Shown: positions 8,625 through 16,970 of the stretch, one piece after another | Position numbering within the stretch: the stretch's first letter is position 1 | Layout of the letters: each line of letters opens with the position of its first letter | Assembly: GCF_023073415.1 (NCBI RefSeq) | Contig: NZ_JADPJL010000037.1 | Span: forward strand, 186,001 to 250,000 | Direction: 5' to 3' | Source: Bradyrhizobium sp. 190 | Lineage (GTDB): Bacteria; Pseudomonadota; Alphaproteobacteria; Rhizobiales; Xanthobacteraceae | Length of the DNA: 64,000 bases | Notes under the pieces: generated by a model | The model's database searches: none | The model's input: the letters and a program-made list of their open reading frames with translations, nothing else | What the model was told of the DNA's origin: nothing | Program-made: the position numbers and the translations under genes

Positions 8625-9644
8625 ATGATTCCTGCCCGAAGCGCGCTGCCCGGATTTGCGATCGCGATCGCGGTCCTGATCGCAGGCCTTGTGCTTGCGC
8701 TGACGGTCGGGCGTTATCCGGTGTCGCTTGGCGATCTCATCGGAGTGCTCACCGCAAAGCTGGGCGGCCCTCGCGGCGAGATATCGCCGGCGGTCGAAAG
8801 CGTCATATGGCAGGTGCGCGGACCACGTGTAATGGCGGCGATGCTGGTCGGCGCGGCGCTCGCGGTGGCCGGCACGGCGTTTCAGGGATTGTTTCGCAAC
8901 CCGCTGGTCTCGCCAGATATCCTCGGCGCATCGTCGGGCGCGGCGCTTGGCGCCGTCCTCGGCATCTATCTCTCGCTCGGCGTGTTCGCGATCCAGGCGA
9001 TCGCCTTTGTCGGCGGGCTGATCGCGGTCGGCATCGTCTACATGATCGGCACATCGGTACGTTCGCGCGATCCGATCCTGGTGCTGGTGTTGACTGGCGT
9101 CGTGATCGGATCACTGTTCGGCGCCGGCGTCGGCCTGGTGAAATATCTCGCCGACCCCTACAACCAGTTGCCGGCGATGACGTTCTGGCTGCTCGGCAGC
9201 CTGTCTGCAACCGGGGTTCATGACCTGTTGCCACTGGTCGGCCCAGTTGCCGCCGGCACCGCCGTTTTGATCGCGCTGCGCTGGCGCATGAATGTGATGT
9301 CGCTCCCCGAGGAGGAGGCGCGGGCGCTCGGCGTCGCCACCGGGCCGCTGCGCATTGCCATCGTTGCTGCCGCGACGCTCGTCACCTCGGCCAGCGTCGC
9401 CACCGCCGGGATCATCGGCTGGGTCGGCCTCGTCGTGCCGCATCTGGCGCGGTCGCTGGTCGGTCCTGATTTCGCGCGGTTGCTGCCCGCGTCAGCGATC
9501 CTTGGCGGCGGCTATCTGTTGCTGATCGACACGCTGGCGCGCACCCTGGCCCAGGTCGAAATTCCGCTCGGCATCTTGACCGCCGTGATAGGCACGCCGT
9601 TCTTCATCTGGCTGCTCGCCAGCGTGCAAAAGAACTGGTCATGA
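8625..9644 (+). CDS. FecCD-family ABC transporter permease
   Basis: A 339-residue polytopic inner-membrane protein of the FecCD/BtuC family with about 10 predicted hydrophobic spans. Diagnostic stretches are IWQVRGPRVMAAMLVGAALA, GTAFQGLFRNPLVSPDILG and the C-terminal GIIGWVGLVVPHLAR, which contributes to the contact with the ATPase. The GTAFQG-NPL-PDILG signature separates it from classical MolB/ModB permeases. It ends in an ATGA overlap with the ATPase gene, so the three transporter genes are one operon. Confidence 0.93.
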   Translation: MIPARSALPGFAIAIAVLIAGLVLALTVGRYPVSLGDLIGVLTAKLGGPRGEISPAVESVIWQVRGPRVMAAMLVGAALAVAGTAFQGLFRNPLVSPDILGASSGAALGAVLGIYLSLGVFAIQAIAFVGGLIAVGIVYMIGTSVRSRDPILVLVLTGVVIGSLFGAGVGLVKYLADPYNQLPAMTFWLLGSLSATGVHDLLPLVGPVAAGTAVLIALRWRMNVMSLPEEEARALGVATGPLRIAIVAAATLVTSASVATAGIIGWVGLVVPHLARSLVGPDFARLLPASAILGGGYLLLIDTLARTLAQVEIPLGILTAVIGTPFFIWLLASVQKNWS

Positions 9645-10402
9645 TCCTCGAAGGGCATCAACTCACCATCGGTTATCAGGACCGCATCGTCGGCACGGGC
9701 CTCGACGTCAAACTGCAAAAGGGCGAGGTCCTGGCGCTACTCGGACCGAACGGCGGCGGCAAGACCACGCTGCTCAAGACGCTGCTTGGGCTGTTGACGC
9801 CGAAGGCGGGCGAGGTGCGGCTCGACGGCGCTGTTCTGTCCGCCCGCACGGTTCGCGAACGCGCCCGCCTGATCGCCTATGTACCGCAGACCCATGTCGC
9901 GACATTTGCATTCACGGTGGAAGCGGTTGTTCTGATGGGCCGCACCGCCCACGGCGACCTGTTCGCGCGGCCGACGGCGAAGGACCGCCAGGTCGCCGCC
10001 AACATGCTCGATCGCTTCGGGATCGCGCCATTGGCGCAACGGCCATATACCATGATTTCAGGCGGCGAGCGCCAGTTGGTGCTGCTGGCGCGCGCGCTGG
10101 CGCAGGAGCCGCAATTCATCGTACTTGACGAGCCGACCGCCAATCTCGACTTCGGCAATCAGGGCAAGGTGATGCGCGAGATCCGCGAGCTGGCGGCCTC
10201 CGGCCTTGGCGTTCTCTTCACCACCCATGATCCCAATCACGCGCTGCGCGCGGCCGACCGCGCCTATCTGCTGCGCGGCGGCGAGCGCCTCGCCGAGGGG
10301 CCGGTGCAGCAGATCTTGACGCGGGAGCGGCTGGAAGCGCTCTACGGCGCACCGGTGCAGATGATCACCGATGCGACAGGGACGGCGTTCATTCCAGGGT
10401 GA
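9641..10402 (+). CDS. ABC transporter ATP-binding protein (FecE/BtuD/MolC class)
   Basis: The ATPase of the importer, 253 residues. Walker A is LLGPNGGGKTTLLK with Lys41, the signature motif is ISGGERQLVLLARAL, Walker B is FIVLDEPTANLDFG, and the H-loop histidine is in FTTHDPNHAL. Its length and motif spacing match the iron-siderophore/cobalamin/MolC group. Its start overlaps the permease stop (ATGA). A family 2 palindromic repeat immediately downstream closes the unit. Confidence 0.94.
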   Translation: MILEGHQLTIGYQDRIVGTGLDVKLQKGEVLALLGPNGGGKTTLLKTLLGLLTPKAGEVRLDGAVLSARTVRERARLIAYVPQTHVATFAFTVEAVVLMGRTAHGDLFARPTAKDRQVAANMLDRFGIAPLAQRPYTMISGGERQLVLLARALAQEPQFIVLDEPTANLDFGNQGKVMREIRELAASGLGVLFTTHDPNHALRAADRAYLLRGGERLAEGPVQQILTRERLEALYGAPVQMITDATGTAFIPG

Positions 10403-10411
10403 GCACCATAT

Positions 10412-10540
10412 GTCGTCCCTGCGAACGCAGGGACCCATAACCCCGGTCGTCTGTTGTTGAATAAAGATCTTTGCCATAGTGCCCCAATGAAGGGCCGCGG
10501 AGTATGGGTCCCGGCTCGCGCTTCGCTTGGCCGGGACGAC
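10412..10540. repeat. Palindromic intergenic repeat, family 2 (copy 2)
   Basis: It starts GTCGTCCCTGCGAACGCAGG and ends with CCGGGACGAC; the inner halves read GACCCATAACC and GTATGGGTCCC. It lies in the convergent gap between the ATPase gene and the epimerase-like gene, where its hairpins could also help 3'-end formation. Compare 1100-1242 and 40598-40719. Confidence 0.8.
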
Positions 10541-10579
10541 GAGGGTTTGATACCGATCATCCCGGAATGACATCCTAAA

Positions 10580-11260
10580 CTAGATCGCGTTGATATCCGC
10601 GCTCTCGAGCACCGCCTTCGGATACCCATCGCGCGCCACCTTGATCATGGCGCGGCCGAGCTGTTCGCTTGTCGTCATATGGTTCGGCGTGGCTCGCACC
10701 ATCCATGACAGTAGCGGCCCTGTGACAGCATAGACCGCGTTCACCCAGGCGGTCTTCGACCTGACGCCGTGCAGCGGCTGGATGCCGGACGGCCGGAACA
10801 TGTACGCCGCCTTGAACGGCAGCTTGAGCAGATCGTTCTCAGTTTTGCCTTTGACCCGCGCCCATCGCAACGGGCCCTGCTCGGTTGAATCAGTGCCTTT
10901 GCCAGTGACGTAGGTGAACACCATGCCGGGGTTGAGCCGCGCCAGCGTTTTTGCCGCCGCCATGGTGACATCGTAGGTCAGATGCCGGTAGCGTTCCGGA
11001 TCCATGCCAATGGAGGATACGCCGAGGCAGAAGAGGCAGGCGTCATATCCCGCCAATTGGGATTCGATCTTCGAGAAATCCGTGAAATCGTCGTGCAGGA
11101 CCTCATGCAGCTTGGCGTGCTGCCCCCCGGTCGGGCTGCGCCCGACCGCCAGTACTTCGGCGACGCTGGCATCGACCAGGCACTCGCGCAGGACGCCTTG
11201 CCCGACCATGCCGGTGGCGCCGAACAGGATCACCTTCATGTCAGGGTAAGCTCCGCTCAT
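10580..11260 (-). CDS. NAD(P)-binding Rossmann-fold protein (atypical SDR / epimerase-like)
   Basis: A 226-residue protein with an N-terminal dinucleotide-binding motif in KVILFGATGMVGQGV, typical of atypical short-chain dehydrogenases such as NmrA/HTATIP2-like proteins. A YVTGKGTDSTEQ segment and a downstream KGKTE stretch stand where classical SDRs keep Tyr-x3-Lys, so the catalytic pair is not obvious. The start at 11260 overlaps the hydrolase stop (ATGA); MKVILFG at 11239 is an alternative. The substrate is unknown. Confidence 0.8.
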   Translation of the reverse strand: MSGAYPDMKVILFGATGMVGQGVLRECLVDASVAEVLAVGRSPTGGQHAKLHEVLHDDFTDFSKIESQLAGYDACLFCLGVSSIGMDPERYRHLTYDVTMAAAKTLARLNPGMVFTYVTGKGTDSTEQGPLRWARVKGKTENDLLKLPFKAAYMFRPSGIQPLHGVRSKTAWVNAVYAVTGPLLSWMVRATPNHMTTSEQLGRAMIKVARDGYPKAVLESADINAI

Positions 11261-12081
11261 CCCTTGATGAACGCGAGCAGGTCGGCGTTGATGGTGGCGG
11301 CTTCCGTGGTGGGCATGCCGTGCGGAAAGCCCTTGTAGGTCTTCAGCGCGCCGTTCTTCAAAAGCTTCGCCGACAACGGCGCGGAGTCTTCATACGGCAC
11401 GATCTGGTCGTCGTCGCCATGCATCACCAGCACGGGCACCGTGATCTTCTTGAGGTCTTCGGTGAAGTCGGTCTGCGAGAAGGCGACGATGCCGTCGTAA
11501 TGCGCCTTGGCGCCGCCCATCATGCCCTGTCGCCACCAATTCTCGATCACGGCTTCCGAGGGTTTGGCGCCCGGGCGGTTGTAGCCATAGAACGGACCCG
11601 ACGGCAGCGCGCGATAGAATTCCGAGCGGTTGGCGGCAAGCTGCGCCTGCAGGTCGTCGAACACCGATTTGGGCAGGCCGCCCGGATTGGCCGGGGTCTG
11701 CACCATCAGCGGCGGCACGGCGCTGAGGATCGCCGCCTTCGCCACCCGGCTCTCGCCGTGGCGGGCGATATAATGCACCACCTCGCCGCCGCCGGTGGAA
11801 TGGCCGACGTGAACCGCGCTCTTCAGATCGAGATGCGCCGTCAGCGCCGCGAGGTCGTCGGCGTAATGATCCATGTCGTGGCCGTCGGCCACCTGGCTGG
11901 AGCGGCCATGGCCGCGGCGGTCATGCGCGATGACGCGGAAGCCGTTGTTGAGGAAGAAGATCATCTGGGTGTCCCAGTCATCAGCCGACAGCGGCCAGCC
12001 GTGGCTGAACACGATAGGCTGCCCCTTGCCCCAATCCTTGTAGAAGATCTCGACGCCGTCTTTGGTCGTGATGGCAGGCAT
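11257..12081 (-). CDS. Alpha/beta hydrolase, non-haem chloroperoxidase type
   Basis: A 274-residue alpha/beta hydrolase of the cofactor-free haloperoxidase/perhydrolase group. The oxyanion region is FSHGWPLSADDW, the nucleophile is Ser95 in VGHSTGGGEV, the acid is Asp225 in MHGDDDQIVP and the histidine is His254 in GFPHGMPTTE. The HDRRGHGRSSQ block is a hallmark of the group. These enzymes are esterases that can form peracids in vitro, and the physiological substrate is usually unknown. It is cotranscribed with the Rossmann-fold gene, which overlaps its end. Confidence 0.88.
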   Translation of the reverse strand: MPAITTKDGVEIFYKDWGKGQPIVFSHGWPLSADDWDTQMIFFLNNGFRVIAHDRRGHGRSSQVADGHDMDHYADDLAALTAHLDLKSAVHVGHSTGGGEVVHYIARHGESRVAKAAILSAVPPLMVQTPANPGGLPKSVFDDLQAQLAANRSEFYRALPSGPFYGYNRPGAKPSEAVIENWWRQGMMGGAKAHYDGIVAFSQTDFTEDLKKITVPVLVMHGDDDQIVPYEDSAPLSAKLLKNGALKTYKGFPHGMPTTEAATINADLLAFIKG

Positions 12082-12127
12082 GGGAATTCTCCTCTTGCTT
12101 GGTTGCAGTGAACGGCCGGCAGTCCGG

Positions 12128-12628
12128 TCACGCGGGGCGGAAGCGCCGCCATGCGCCGATGATCATGACGGCGAAAAACACCAGCATGATGCCCTGGGCC
12201 ACCCCGAATACCGGCCCCGCGGGCGGGTTGCCCGGCGCCAGCGCCGTCAGCGCGGGTATCTTGAGGAAGCTCTGAACCACCAGCACGAACACATTGAGAT
12301 AAAGCGAGGCCAAGGCGGTGACCACATAGATCCAGCGCCACGCGCCGGCGAGCTTCATGCCATACAGCGCGATGCAGGCAATGGTGAGCAGGATGAAGGA
12401 GAGGATGCCGAACAGGTGCGACGGCAGCATCTTTTCGAACAACAGAGGCGGAATCACAAAGCCTGTAGCGCTGGTCAAAATGGTGAACAGCAGAAAGATC
12501 GCCGTCAATCCCGGCATCCGGTTGGAGCCGAGCATTCCGAACATCACGATCAGGCCCGCGACAATGGCAATCAGGCTGATGACCACATGGACCATCACAA
12601 ACGTCGCCACACTCATACCCAGTATCAT
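12128..12628 (-). CDS. Small integral membrane protein of unknown function
   Basis: A 166-residue, very hydrophobic protein with about five predicted membrane segments, the first from roughly residue 5 to 30 and the last ending in MLVFFAVMIIGAWRRF. I recognise no catalytic motif. It sits 46 nt upstream of the chloroperoxidase-like gene on the same strand, so it may head that small unit. The roughly 190-bp gap beyond it shows nothing I can name. Confidence 0.75.
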   Translation of the reverse strand: MILGMSVATFVMVHVVISLIAIVAGLIVMFGMLGSNRMPGLTAIFLLFTILTSATGFVIPPLLFEKMLPSHLFGILSFILLTIACIALYGMKLAGAWRWIYVVTALASLYLNVFVLVVQSFLKIPALTALAPGNPPAGPVFGVAQGIMLVFFAVMIIGAWRRFRPA

Positions 12629-12822
12629 GATGCGCCCCCGTTTAAAAACTTTCTAAAGGTTACGACGCGGCGCGGAGAATTTCCACACGCATCGCGTGCG
12701 GCGGCGGCATTACAGGCATGTGCGTGCATGAATGACGCATCAACGAAAGTTGTATGATGCACGAAATATTTGCACTGATGTCACAAACCACAGCAGGGCG
12801 ACGCGACGTTGAATGATTGAAT

Positions 12823-13176
12823 CTAATAAAGGCGCGGGATTGGACCGTTGTGCGGTGTCTTGCGGTGCGACAGATCGAACAGCACTTCGTCGATATAGCA
12901 CCAGCCCCAGCCTTCCGGCGGATCGTAGCCTTCGATCACGGGATGGCCGGTGGCATGGAAGTGCGCTGACGCGTGCTTGTTCGGCGAATCGTCGCAGCAG
13001 CCGACATGGCCGCAGGTGCGGCAGATCCGCAAATGCAGCCACGGGTTGCCGCTTTTCAGGCATTCCTCGCAACCGAGCGCGCTCGGCGTCACCGCTTGAA
13101 TGCCGGCGATATGGCTGCAGCCCTTTTTCGTCACCGCTTCACACCTCGCGCGTCTTTGCGTACTGGCTTCCGCCAC
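12823..13176 (-). CDS. UBP-type zinc finger protein
   Basis: A 117-residue protein made almost entirely of a ubiquitin-hydrolase-type (ZnF-UBP) domain. Candidate zinc ligands are Cys20/His22, Cys36/Cys39 (GCEECLKSG), Cys52/Cys55 (ICRTCGHVGCC), Cys60 and His68/72/78 in KHASAHFHATGHP. In eukaryotes this fold binds the C-terminal Gly-Gly of free ubiquitin; bacteria lack ubiquitin, so the ligand is unknown. The start is GTG. The stop of the flavoprotein gene lies 9 nt upstream on the same strand, so the two should be cotranscribed and may act together. Confidence 0.88.
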   Translation of the reverse strand: MAEASTQRRARCEAVTKKGCSHIAGIQAVTPSALGCEECLKSGNPWLHLRICRTCGHVGCCDDSPNKHASAHFHATGHPVIEGYDPPEGWGWCYIDEVLFDLSHRKTPHNGPIPRLY

Positions 13177-13185
13177 TACGCTGCA

Positions 13186-14892
13186 TCATAGCGACGGTTT
13201 GGCGGCATCGGCGAGATAGCCGTGCAACGCCGCCACCACCTGCGCGCCCTCGCCGATCGCGCCGCCGACGCGCTTGACCGAGCCGGCGCGCACGTCGCCG
13301 ACCGCGAACACGCCGGGCACCGAGGTTTCCAGCTGCGGCACCGGCCGGCCGAGATTTTGCTCGGACTGCGCGCCCGTCACCACGAAACCCGCCCGGTCGA
13401 GCGTCACGCCGCAGCCGTTCAGCCAATGGGTCGCCGGGTCGGCGCCGACGAACAGAAACAGGCTCCGGACATCGAAATGGTGCTGGTCGGGCGCCAGGCG
13501 GCTCTTCCAGCGCACGCGTTCGAGGGAGCCATCCTCGCTGCCCTCAACCGCAACCACCTCGGCGTTGAAGATCAGTTCGATATTGGGCGCCGCTTCGATG
13601 CGCTCAATGAGATAGCGCGACATGCTGGCTCCCAGCCCGCCGCCGCGGATGATCATATGGACCTTGCGCGCGTGGCCGGACAGAAACACCGCGGCCTGGC
13701 CTGCCGAATTGCCGCCGCCGACCAATACGACGTCCTGGCCCAGGCACAGCTTGGCCTCGATCGGCGAGGCCCAGTACCAGACGCCGCGGCCTTCGAATTT
13801 CTCGAGATTTTCGATCTCGGGCCGCCGGTAACGCGCCCCACTCGCCACCACGATGGATTTGGCGCGCAACGACTGCCCGCATTCGGTCGCCAGTGCAAAC
13901 ACACCGTCGCGCTGCGAACAATCCAGCGACCTGACACAAACTGGAATCAGCATGTCCGCGCCGAATTTTTGCGCCTGGGTGTAGGCGCGGCCGGTGAGCG
14001 CCTGCCCGGAAATGCCGGTCGGAAATCCCAGATAGTTTTCAATACGCGCGCTGGCGCCGGCCTGGCCGCCGAACGCCCGCGCATCGAATACCGCGACCGA
14101 CAATCCTTCGGACGCGGCATAGACCGCGGTGGCGAGACCGGCGGGACCGCTCCCGACGACGGCCACGTCGTAGAGCCTCTCATGCGCCTGGTTGGTGATC
14201 ATCCCCACCGCCAGCGCCAGCGACGTCTCGGACGGATTGCGCAGCACGGTGCCGTCCGGGCACACCACCAGCGGCAGATCGGCGCGCGAGGGCGAGTAGC
14301 GCGCGACGAGATCGGCGGCGTCCTTGTCGGTTGCGGGATCGAGTACGTGGTGCGGCTGGCCGTTGCGCACCAGGAAATTCTGCAGCCGCGCCGTGTCGCC
14401 GAGCGAAGCCGGGCCGATCAGCACCGGGCCGCCGACGCCGCCCTGGATCAGGCTGACCCGGCGCAGGATCAGCGCGCGCATGATGCGCTCGCCGAGTTCG
14501 GCCTCCGCGACCAGCAGCGCGCGCAATTGATCCGGCGGGATCAGCAGCGTTTCGACGTCGCCCTCGGCATGGCCGTCGACCAGCGCGACACGGCCGGAAA
14601 GCTGGCCGATCTCGGCCAGAAACTGCCCCTCGCCCTGCTCGATGACGGGGGTGACATGGCCGAGGCCGTCGCGCTGGGTGATCGCGACGTGGCCCGACAG
14701 CACCACGAACATGCCGGGACCGACCTTGCCGGTTTCGAACAGCGCGTCGCCGTCCTTGTAGGTCCGAAGCTCCGCAAACCGGCGCATCCGCTCGATTTCG
14801 TATGACGTCAGTGTCGGGAAGGTCTGCTCATGGCGTGGAAACGCGATCGAAGTCTCGCCGATCGCCGCACCGGCCGTGATGTCTGCACTCAT
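13186..14892 (-). CDS. Cyclic-nucleotide-binding-domain / thioredoxin-reductase-like flavoprotein
   Basis: A 568-residue fusion. Residues about 30-150 form a CRP-type cyclic-nucleotide-binding domain, about 155-235 resemble a degenerate thioredoxin-like fold, and 241 onward is a thioredoxin-reductase-like module with FAD motif VVGSGPAGLATAVYA, NAD(P) motif VLVGGGNSAGQAA (about 389-401) and the FAD tail VFAVGDVRAGSVKRVGGAIGEG. Where thioredoxin reductases keep CxxC, this protein reads YWASPIEAKLC, so the redox-active disulfide is missing. It probably transfers electrons by another route, perhaps gated by a nucleotide. It forms an operon with the UBP zinc-finger gene. Confidence 0.88.
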   Translation of the reverse strand: MSADITAGAAIGETSIAFPRHEQTFPTLTSYEIERMRRFAELRTYKDGDALFETGKVGPGMFVVLSGHVAITQRDGLGHVTPVIEQGEGQFLAEIGQLSGRVALVDGHAEGDVETLLIPPDQLRALLVAEAELGERIMRALILRRVSLIQGGVGGPVLIGPASLGDTARLQNFLVRNGQPHHVLDPATDKDAADLVARYSPSRADLPLVVCPDGTVLRNPSETSLALAVGMITNQAHERLYDVAVVGSGPAGLATAVYAASEGLSVAVFDARAFGGQAGASARIENYLGFPTGISGQALTGRAYTQAQKFGADMLIPVCVRSLDCSQRDGVFALATECGQSLRAKSIVVASGARYRRPEIENLEKFEGRGVWYWASPIEAKLCLGQDVVLVGGGNSAGQAAVFLSGHARKVHMIIRGGGLGASMSRYLIERIEAAPNIELIFNAEVVAVEGSEDGSLERVRWKSRLAPDQHHFDVRSLFLFVGADPATHWLNGCGVTLDRAGFVVTGAQSEQNLGRPVPQLETSVPGVFAVGDVRAGSVKRVGGAIGEGAQVVAALHGYLADAAKPSL

Positions 14893-14975
14893 TTTGTCGC
14901 CGCCTAAAAAAGAAACAGAACCGTGCAGAGCACGAGCCATGCAACCCGGCGAGCGAAATTTCTTTACGCTACTGG

Positions 14976-15170
14976 CTAAGGCTTTTCTCCGCTGGCGTCA
15001 TCTAGGGAGGCATCGGCGCTTTCGGAAGATGCTCCGGGATCGCTGCGCCCGCGGGCCTGCGATTTCCGCCGCTTGAGATTTTCACGCAAGGCCAGCTTCA
15101 GCCGGTCCCGTCGTGAATCCTTCACATCCGCGCCGGTCTTTTCCGCAGCCCTGTCTTGATTGTCCTTCAT
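14976..15170 (-). CDS. Small hypothetical basic protein
   Basis: A 64-residue soluble protein with a highly charged helical core (RRDRLKLALRENLKRRKSQ) and an acidic, serine-rich tail. From memory, short proteins with this core occur widely in Bradyrhizobium-type genomes without an assigned function. The start MKDNQDRA was chosen because the extension beyond it looks non-coding. It reads away from tRNA-Thr. Support is the biased codon pattern and the recognisable core only. Confidence 0.6.
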   Translation of the reverse strand: MKDNQDRAAEKTGADVKDSRRDRLKLALRENLKRRKSQARGRSDPGASSESADASLDDASGEKP

Positions 15171-15512
15171 CGTCCGCCAAAATATGCCTTGATTGGGCCG
15201 GGCACCACGCCGCCCGCAACGCTGCACCAACATAGTGGGTTTCGCCGTCCCCCGCCGCAATGACCGTCACCGCCGCCGCAAGGCAATGCCAGGTCATGAT
15301 TCGGTGCCCCAGACGCCGGCCGCGGATGGTTGGGAACCGGATCGACCCGAGGGTGACCGCTTTGAAGGGAGCTTGCCGGCAACAAGCGCCGGTTTTTGAC
15401 GAATTTGGACCCTACCCAGCCCGCCCGCGTGCTTGCGCCAGAGGGGCCCTTGTGGCAAGAACCGGCCGCCTAGTGGGCGGCCATTTGGGCCGATTCCCCC
15501 AATACCGGGCAT
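15171..15512. other. Gene-free spacer upstream of tRNA-Thr
   Basis: I see no convincing protein gene in this stretch. It holds a weak hairpin followed by five T residues near 15375-15398 (arms around GCCGGC/GCCGGT) and a clean 7-bp stem with a TAGTG loop at 15464-15482 (GGCCGCC/GGCGGCC). The second lies about 30 bases before the tRNA. Promoter elements were not identified with confidence. Confidence 0.5.
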
Positions 15513-15587
15513 GCTGCCGTAGCTCAGTGGTAGAGCACTCCATTGGTAATGGAGAGGTCGACAGTTCAATCCTGTCTGGCAGCACCA
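15513..15587 (+). tRNA. tRNA-Thr (anticodon GGT)
   Basis: The 75 bases fold as a complete tRNA with encoded CCA. The acceptor GCTGCCG pairs with TGGCAGC (one G-T), the D-arm is AGCTCAGTGGTAGAGC, the anticodon stem CTCCA/TGGAG encloses TTGGTAA with anticodon GGT, and the T-loop is TTCAATC. GGT reads ACC/ACT threonine codons. No direct repeat of the tRNA 3' end was noticed nearby, so there is no sign of an integrated element here. Confidence 0.95.
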
Positions 15588-15663
15588 TCCCCTTCCAATG
15601 AAATGGCCTGCCTCGGTTGGGGAAACCAGCCCGGGATCGCGTGGCGTGCCGGCAGGCGTTCGT

Positions 15664-16704
15664 TCACCCCGCCAGTGCCACTTTCCGGAACGCCTTGACC
15701 AACGCCCCCTCCAGCTTGCCCTCCATGCCGCAGAGAATCTGGTAGGCGTCCTGCCGGGCCATTGGCGGTCTGTATGGCCTGGACTCGACCAAGGCTGCAA
15801 AGATATCCGAGATCGTCAGCAATCTGACCAGATCGGAAATCTGCGAGGCCGCCAGTCCATCCGGATAGCCGGAGCCATCCAGATATTCGTGATGATGCCT
15901 CACGCCATCCAGAATTTCCGGACTGATGCCCGATACGCCCTTCAACAGATCATATCCGATCACGGGATGACGCCGGATGATCTCCTCCTCCTCGGGGTCG
16001 AGGCGTCCCGGCTTGTCCAGGATCGATAGCGGAATGCGCGCTTTCCCGATGTCGTGGAGGGTCGCCGCCATTCCGAGCCGCGAGACGTCCCCGCCGGAGA
16101 ATCCGACATCCAGGCCAAAGGCGACCGCAACACCGGTCACCAGCAGACAGTGCTGAAACGTGCCCTCGTGATAGCGACGCACCTCGTCGAGCCACGACGA
16201 AAGCCCGTCCTGCCCGACGCGGGTGATGATCTTCGACGTCGCACGCTTCGCATCGACAAGGTTCAGTGGCTTGCCACGGCGCACATTCGAAAACATCGAA
16301 GCGAAGGCGGCCACACCTTCGTCCATCTCCACTGCCGGATCTGCAGCGTTATTCTCCTCAGCCGCTTCCGCCTCTTCGATCTGCGCGACCTTGAGAATTG
16401 CTTCCTTGGGGCGTGAAATGACCCCGGTCGCGCCGAGCGCATGGGCCTGCGCAACCATCGAACGGGAGAGATTGTGAACGACGAACAGCTTTTCGGGAAT
16501 GCTCTCAAGCTGTTGCAAAATGAACCTGAGCTGATCGACGCGAGTCATCTGCCGCAGGTCGATGTCGACCATCAGCACGCCATGCGACCGTATCCCGGTG
16601 CCGTCGCCGCCCAGCACCCAGGGGACCACGGCATGTTGCGGTTCGAGCATGGCACGAATCGCCGGTAACTTCGTCGGTTCGTCCGTGACAAAATAGACGA
16701 GCAT
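15664..16704 (-). CDS. HD-GYP domain protein, likely cyclic-di-GMP phosphodiesterase
   Basis: A 346-residue cytoplasmic protein. The first 110 residues resemble a receiver domain (MLVDIDL near 44-50, then a GATGVISRPK switch region), followed by an acidic linker and an HD-GYP domain from about 165. The metal-binding HD pair is in ATLHDIGKARIP (His217-Asp218), and the second signature HHHEYLDGSGYPDGL carries GYP at 279-281. An intact HD and GYP predict hydrolysis of cyclic-di-GMP. No kinase is adjacent, so its input is unknown. Confidence 0.92.
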   Translation of the reverse strand: MLVYFVTDEPTKLPAIRAMLEPQHAVVPWVLGGDGTGIRSHGVLMVDIDLRQMTRVDQLRFILQQLESIPEKLFVVHNLSRSMVAQAHALGATGVISRPKEAILKVAQIEEAEAAEENNAADPAVEMDEGVAAFASMFSNVRRGKPLNLVDAKRATSKIITRVGQDGLSSWLDEVRRYHEGTFQHCLLVTGVAVAFGLDVGFSGGDVSRLGMAATLHDIGKARIPLSILDKPGRLDPEEEEIIRRHPVIGYDLLKGVSGISPEILDGVRHHHEYLDGSGYPDGLAASQISDLVRLLTISDIFAALVESRPYRPPMARQDAYQILCGMEGKLEGALVKAFRKVALAG

Positions 16705-16970
16705 TCAAGGAACTTCCGTGCGCCGTAATAGTGAAGTAGCTGCCCTTTAAAATTGAAGCACTGAAAAGAAAATGAAAAGAAAATGAACTGTCTTGCCGAT
16801 AATTCCGACGCCGGCGCCCCACACTCGGCGCCATCAGCATCTCAAGCATTTTAATCAACATTAGACTTGGCTACCTTGCCGTTAAGCATCCACCTCGTAT
16901 AACTACGTACCTCAAACAGGTGAGCACGTCGGTCGGGTTCCAAAGGATCGTCAGATCGAGGGCAACGTCA

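Noticed and set aside
13222..14805. A 527-codon open frame antisense to the flavoprotein gene
   Set aside because: The opposite strand encodes a clear cNMP/TrxR-like protein with intact motifs; the antisense frame is Arg/His-rich and matches nothing. Long antisense frames are expected in high-GC DNA.
15513..15587. tRNA-Thr as an integration site of a genomic island
   Set aside because: I saw no integrase and no repeat of the tRNA 3' end downstream.
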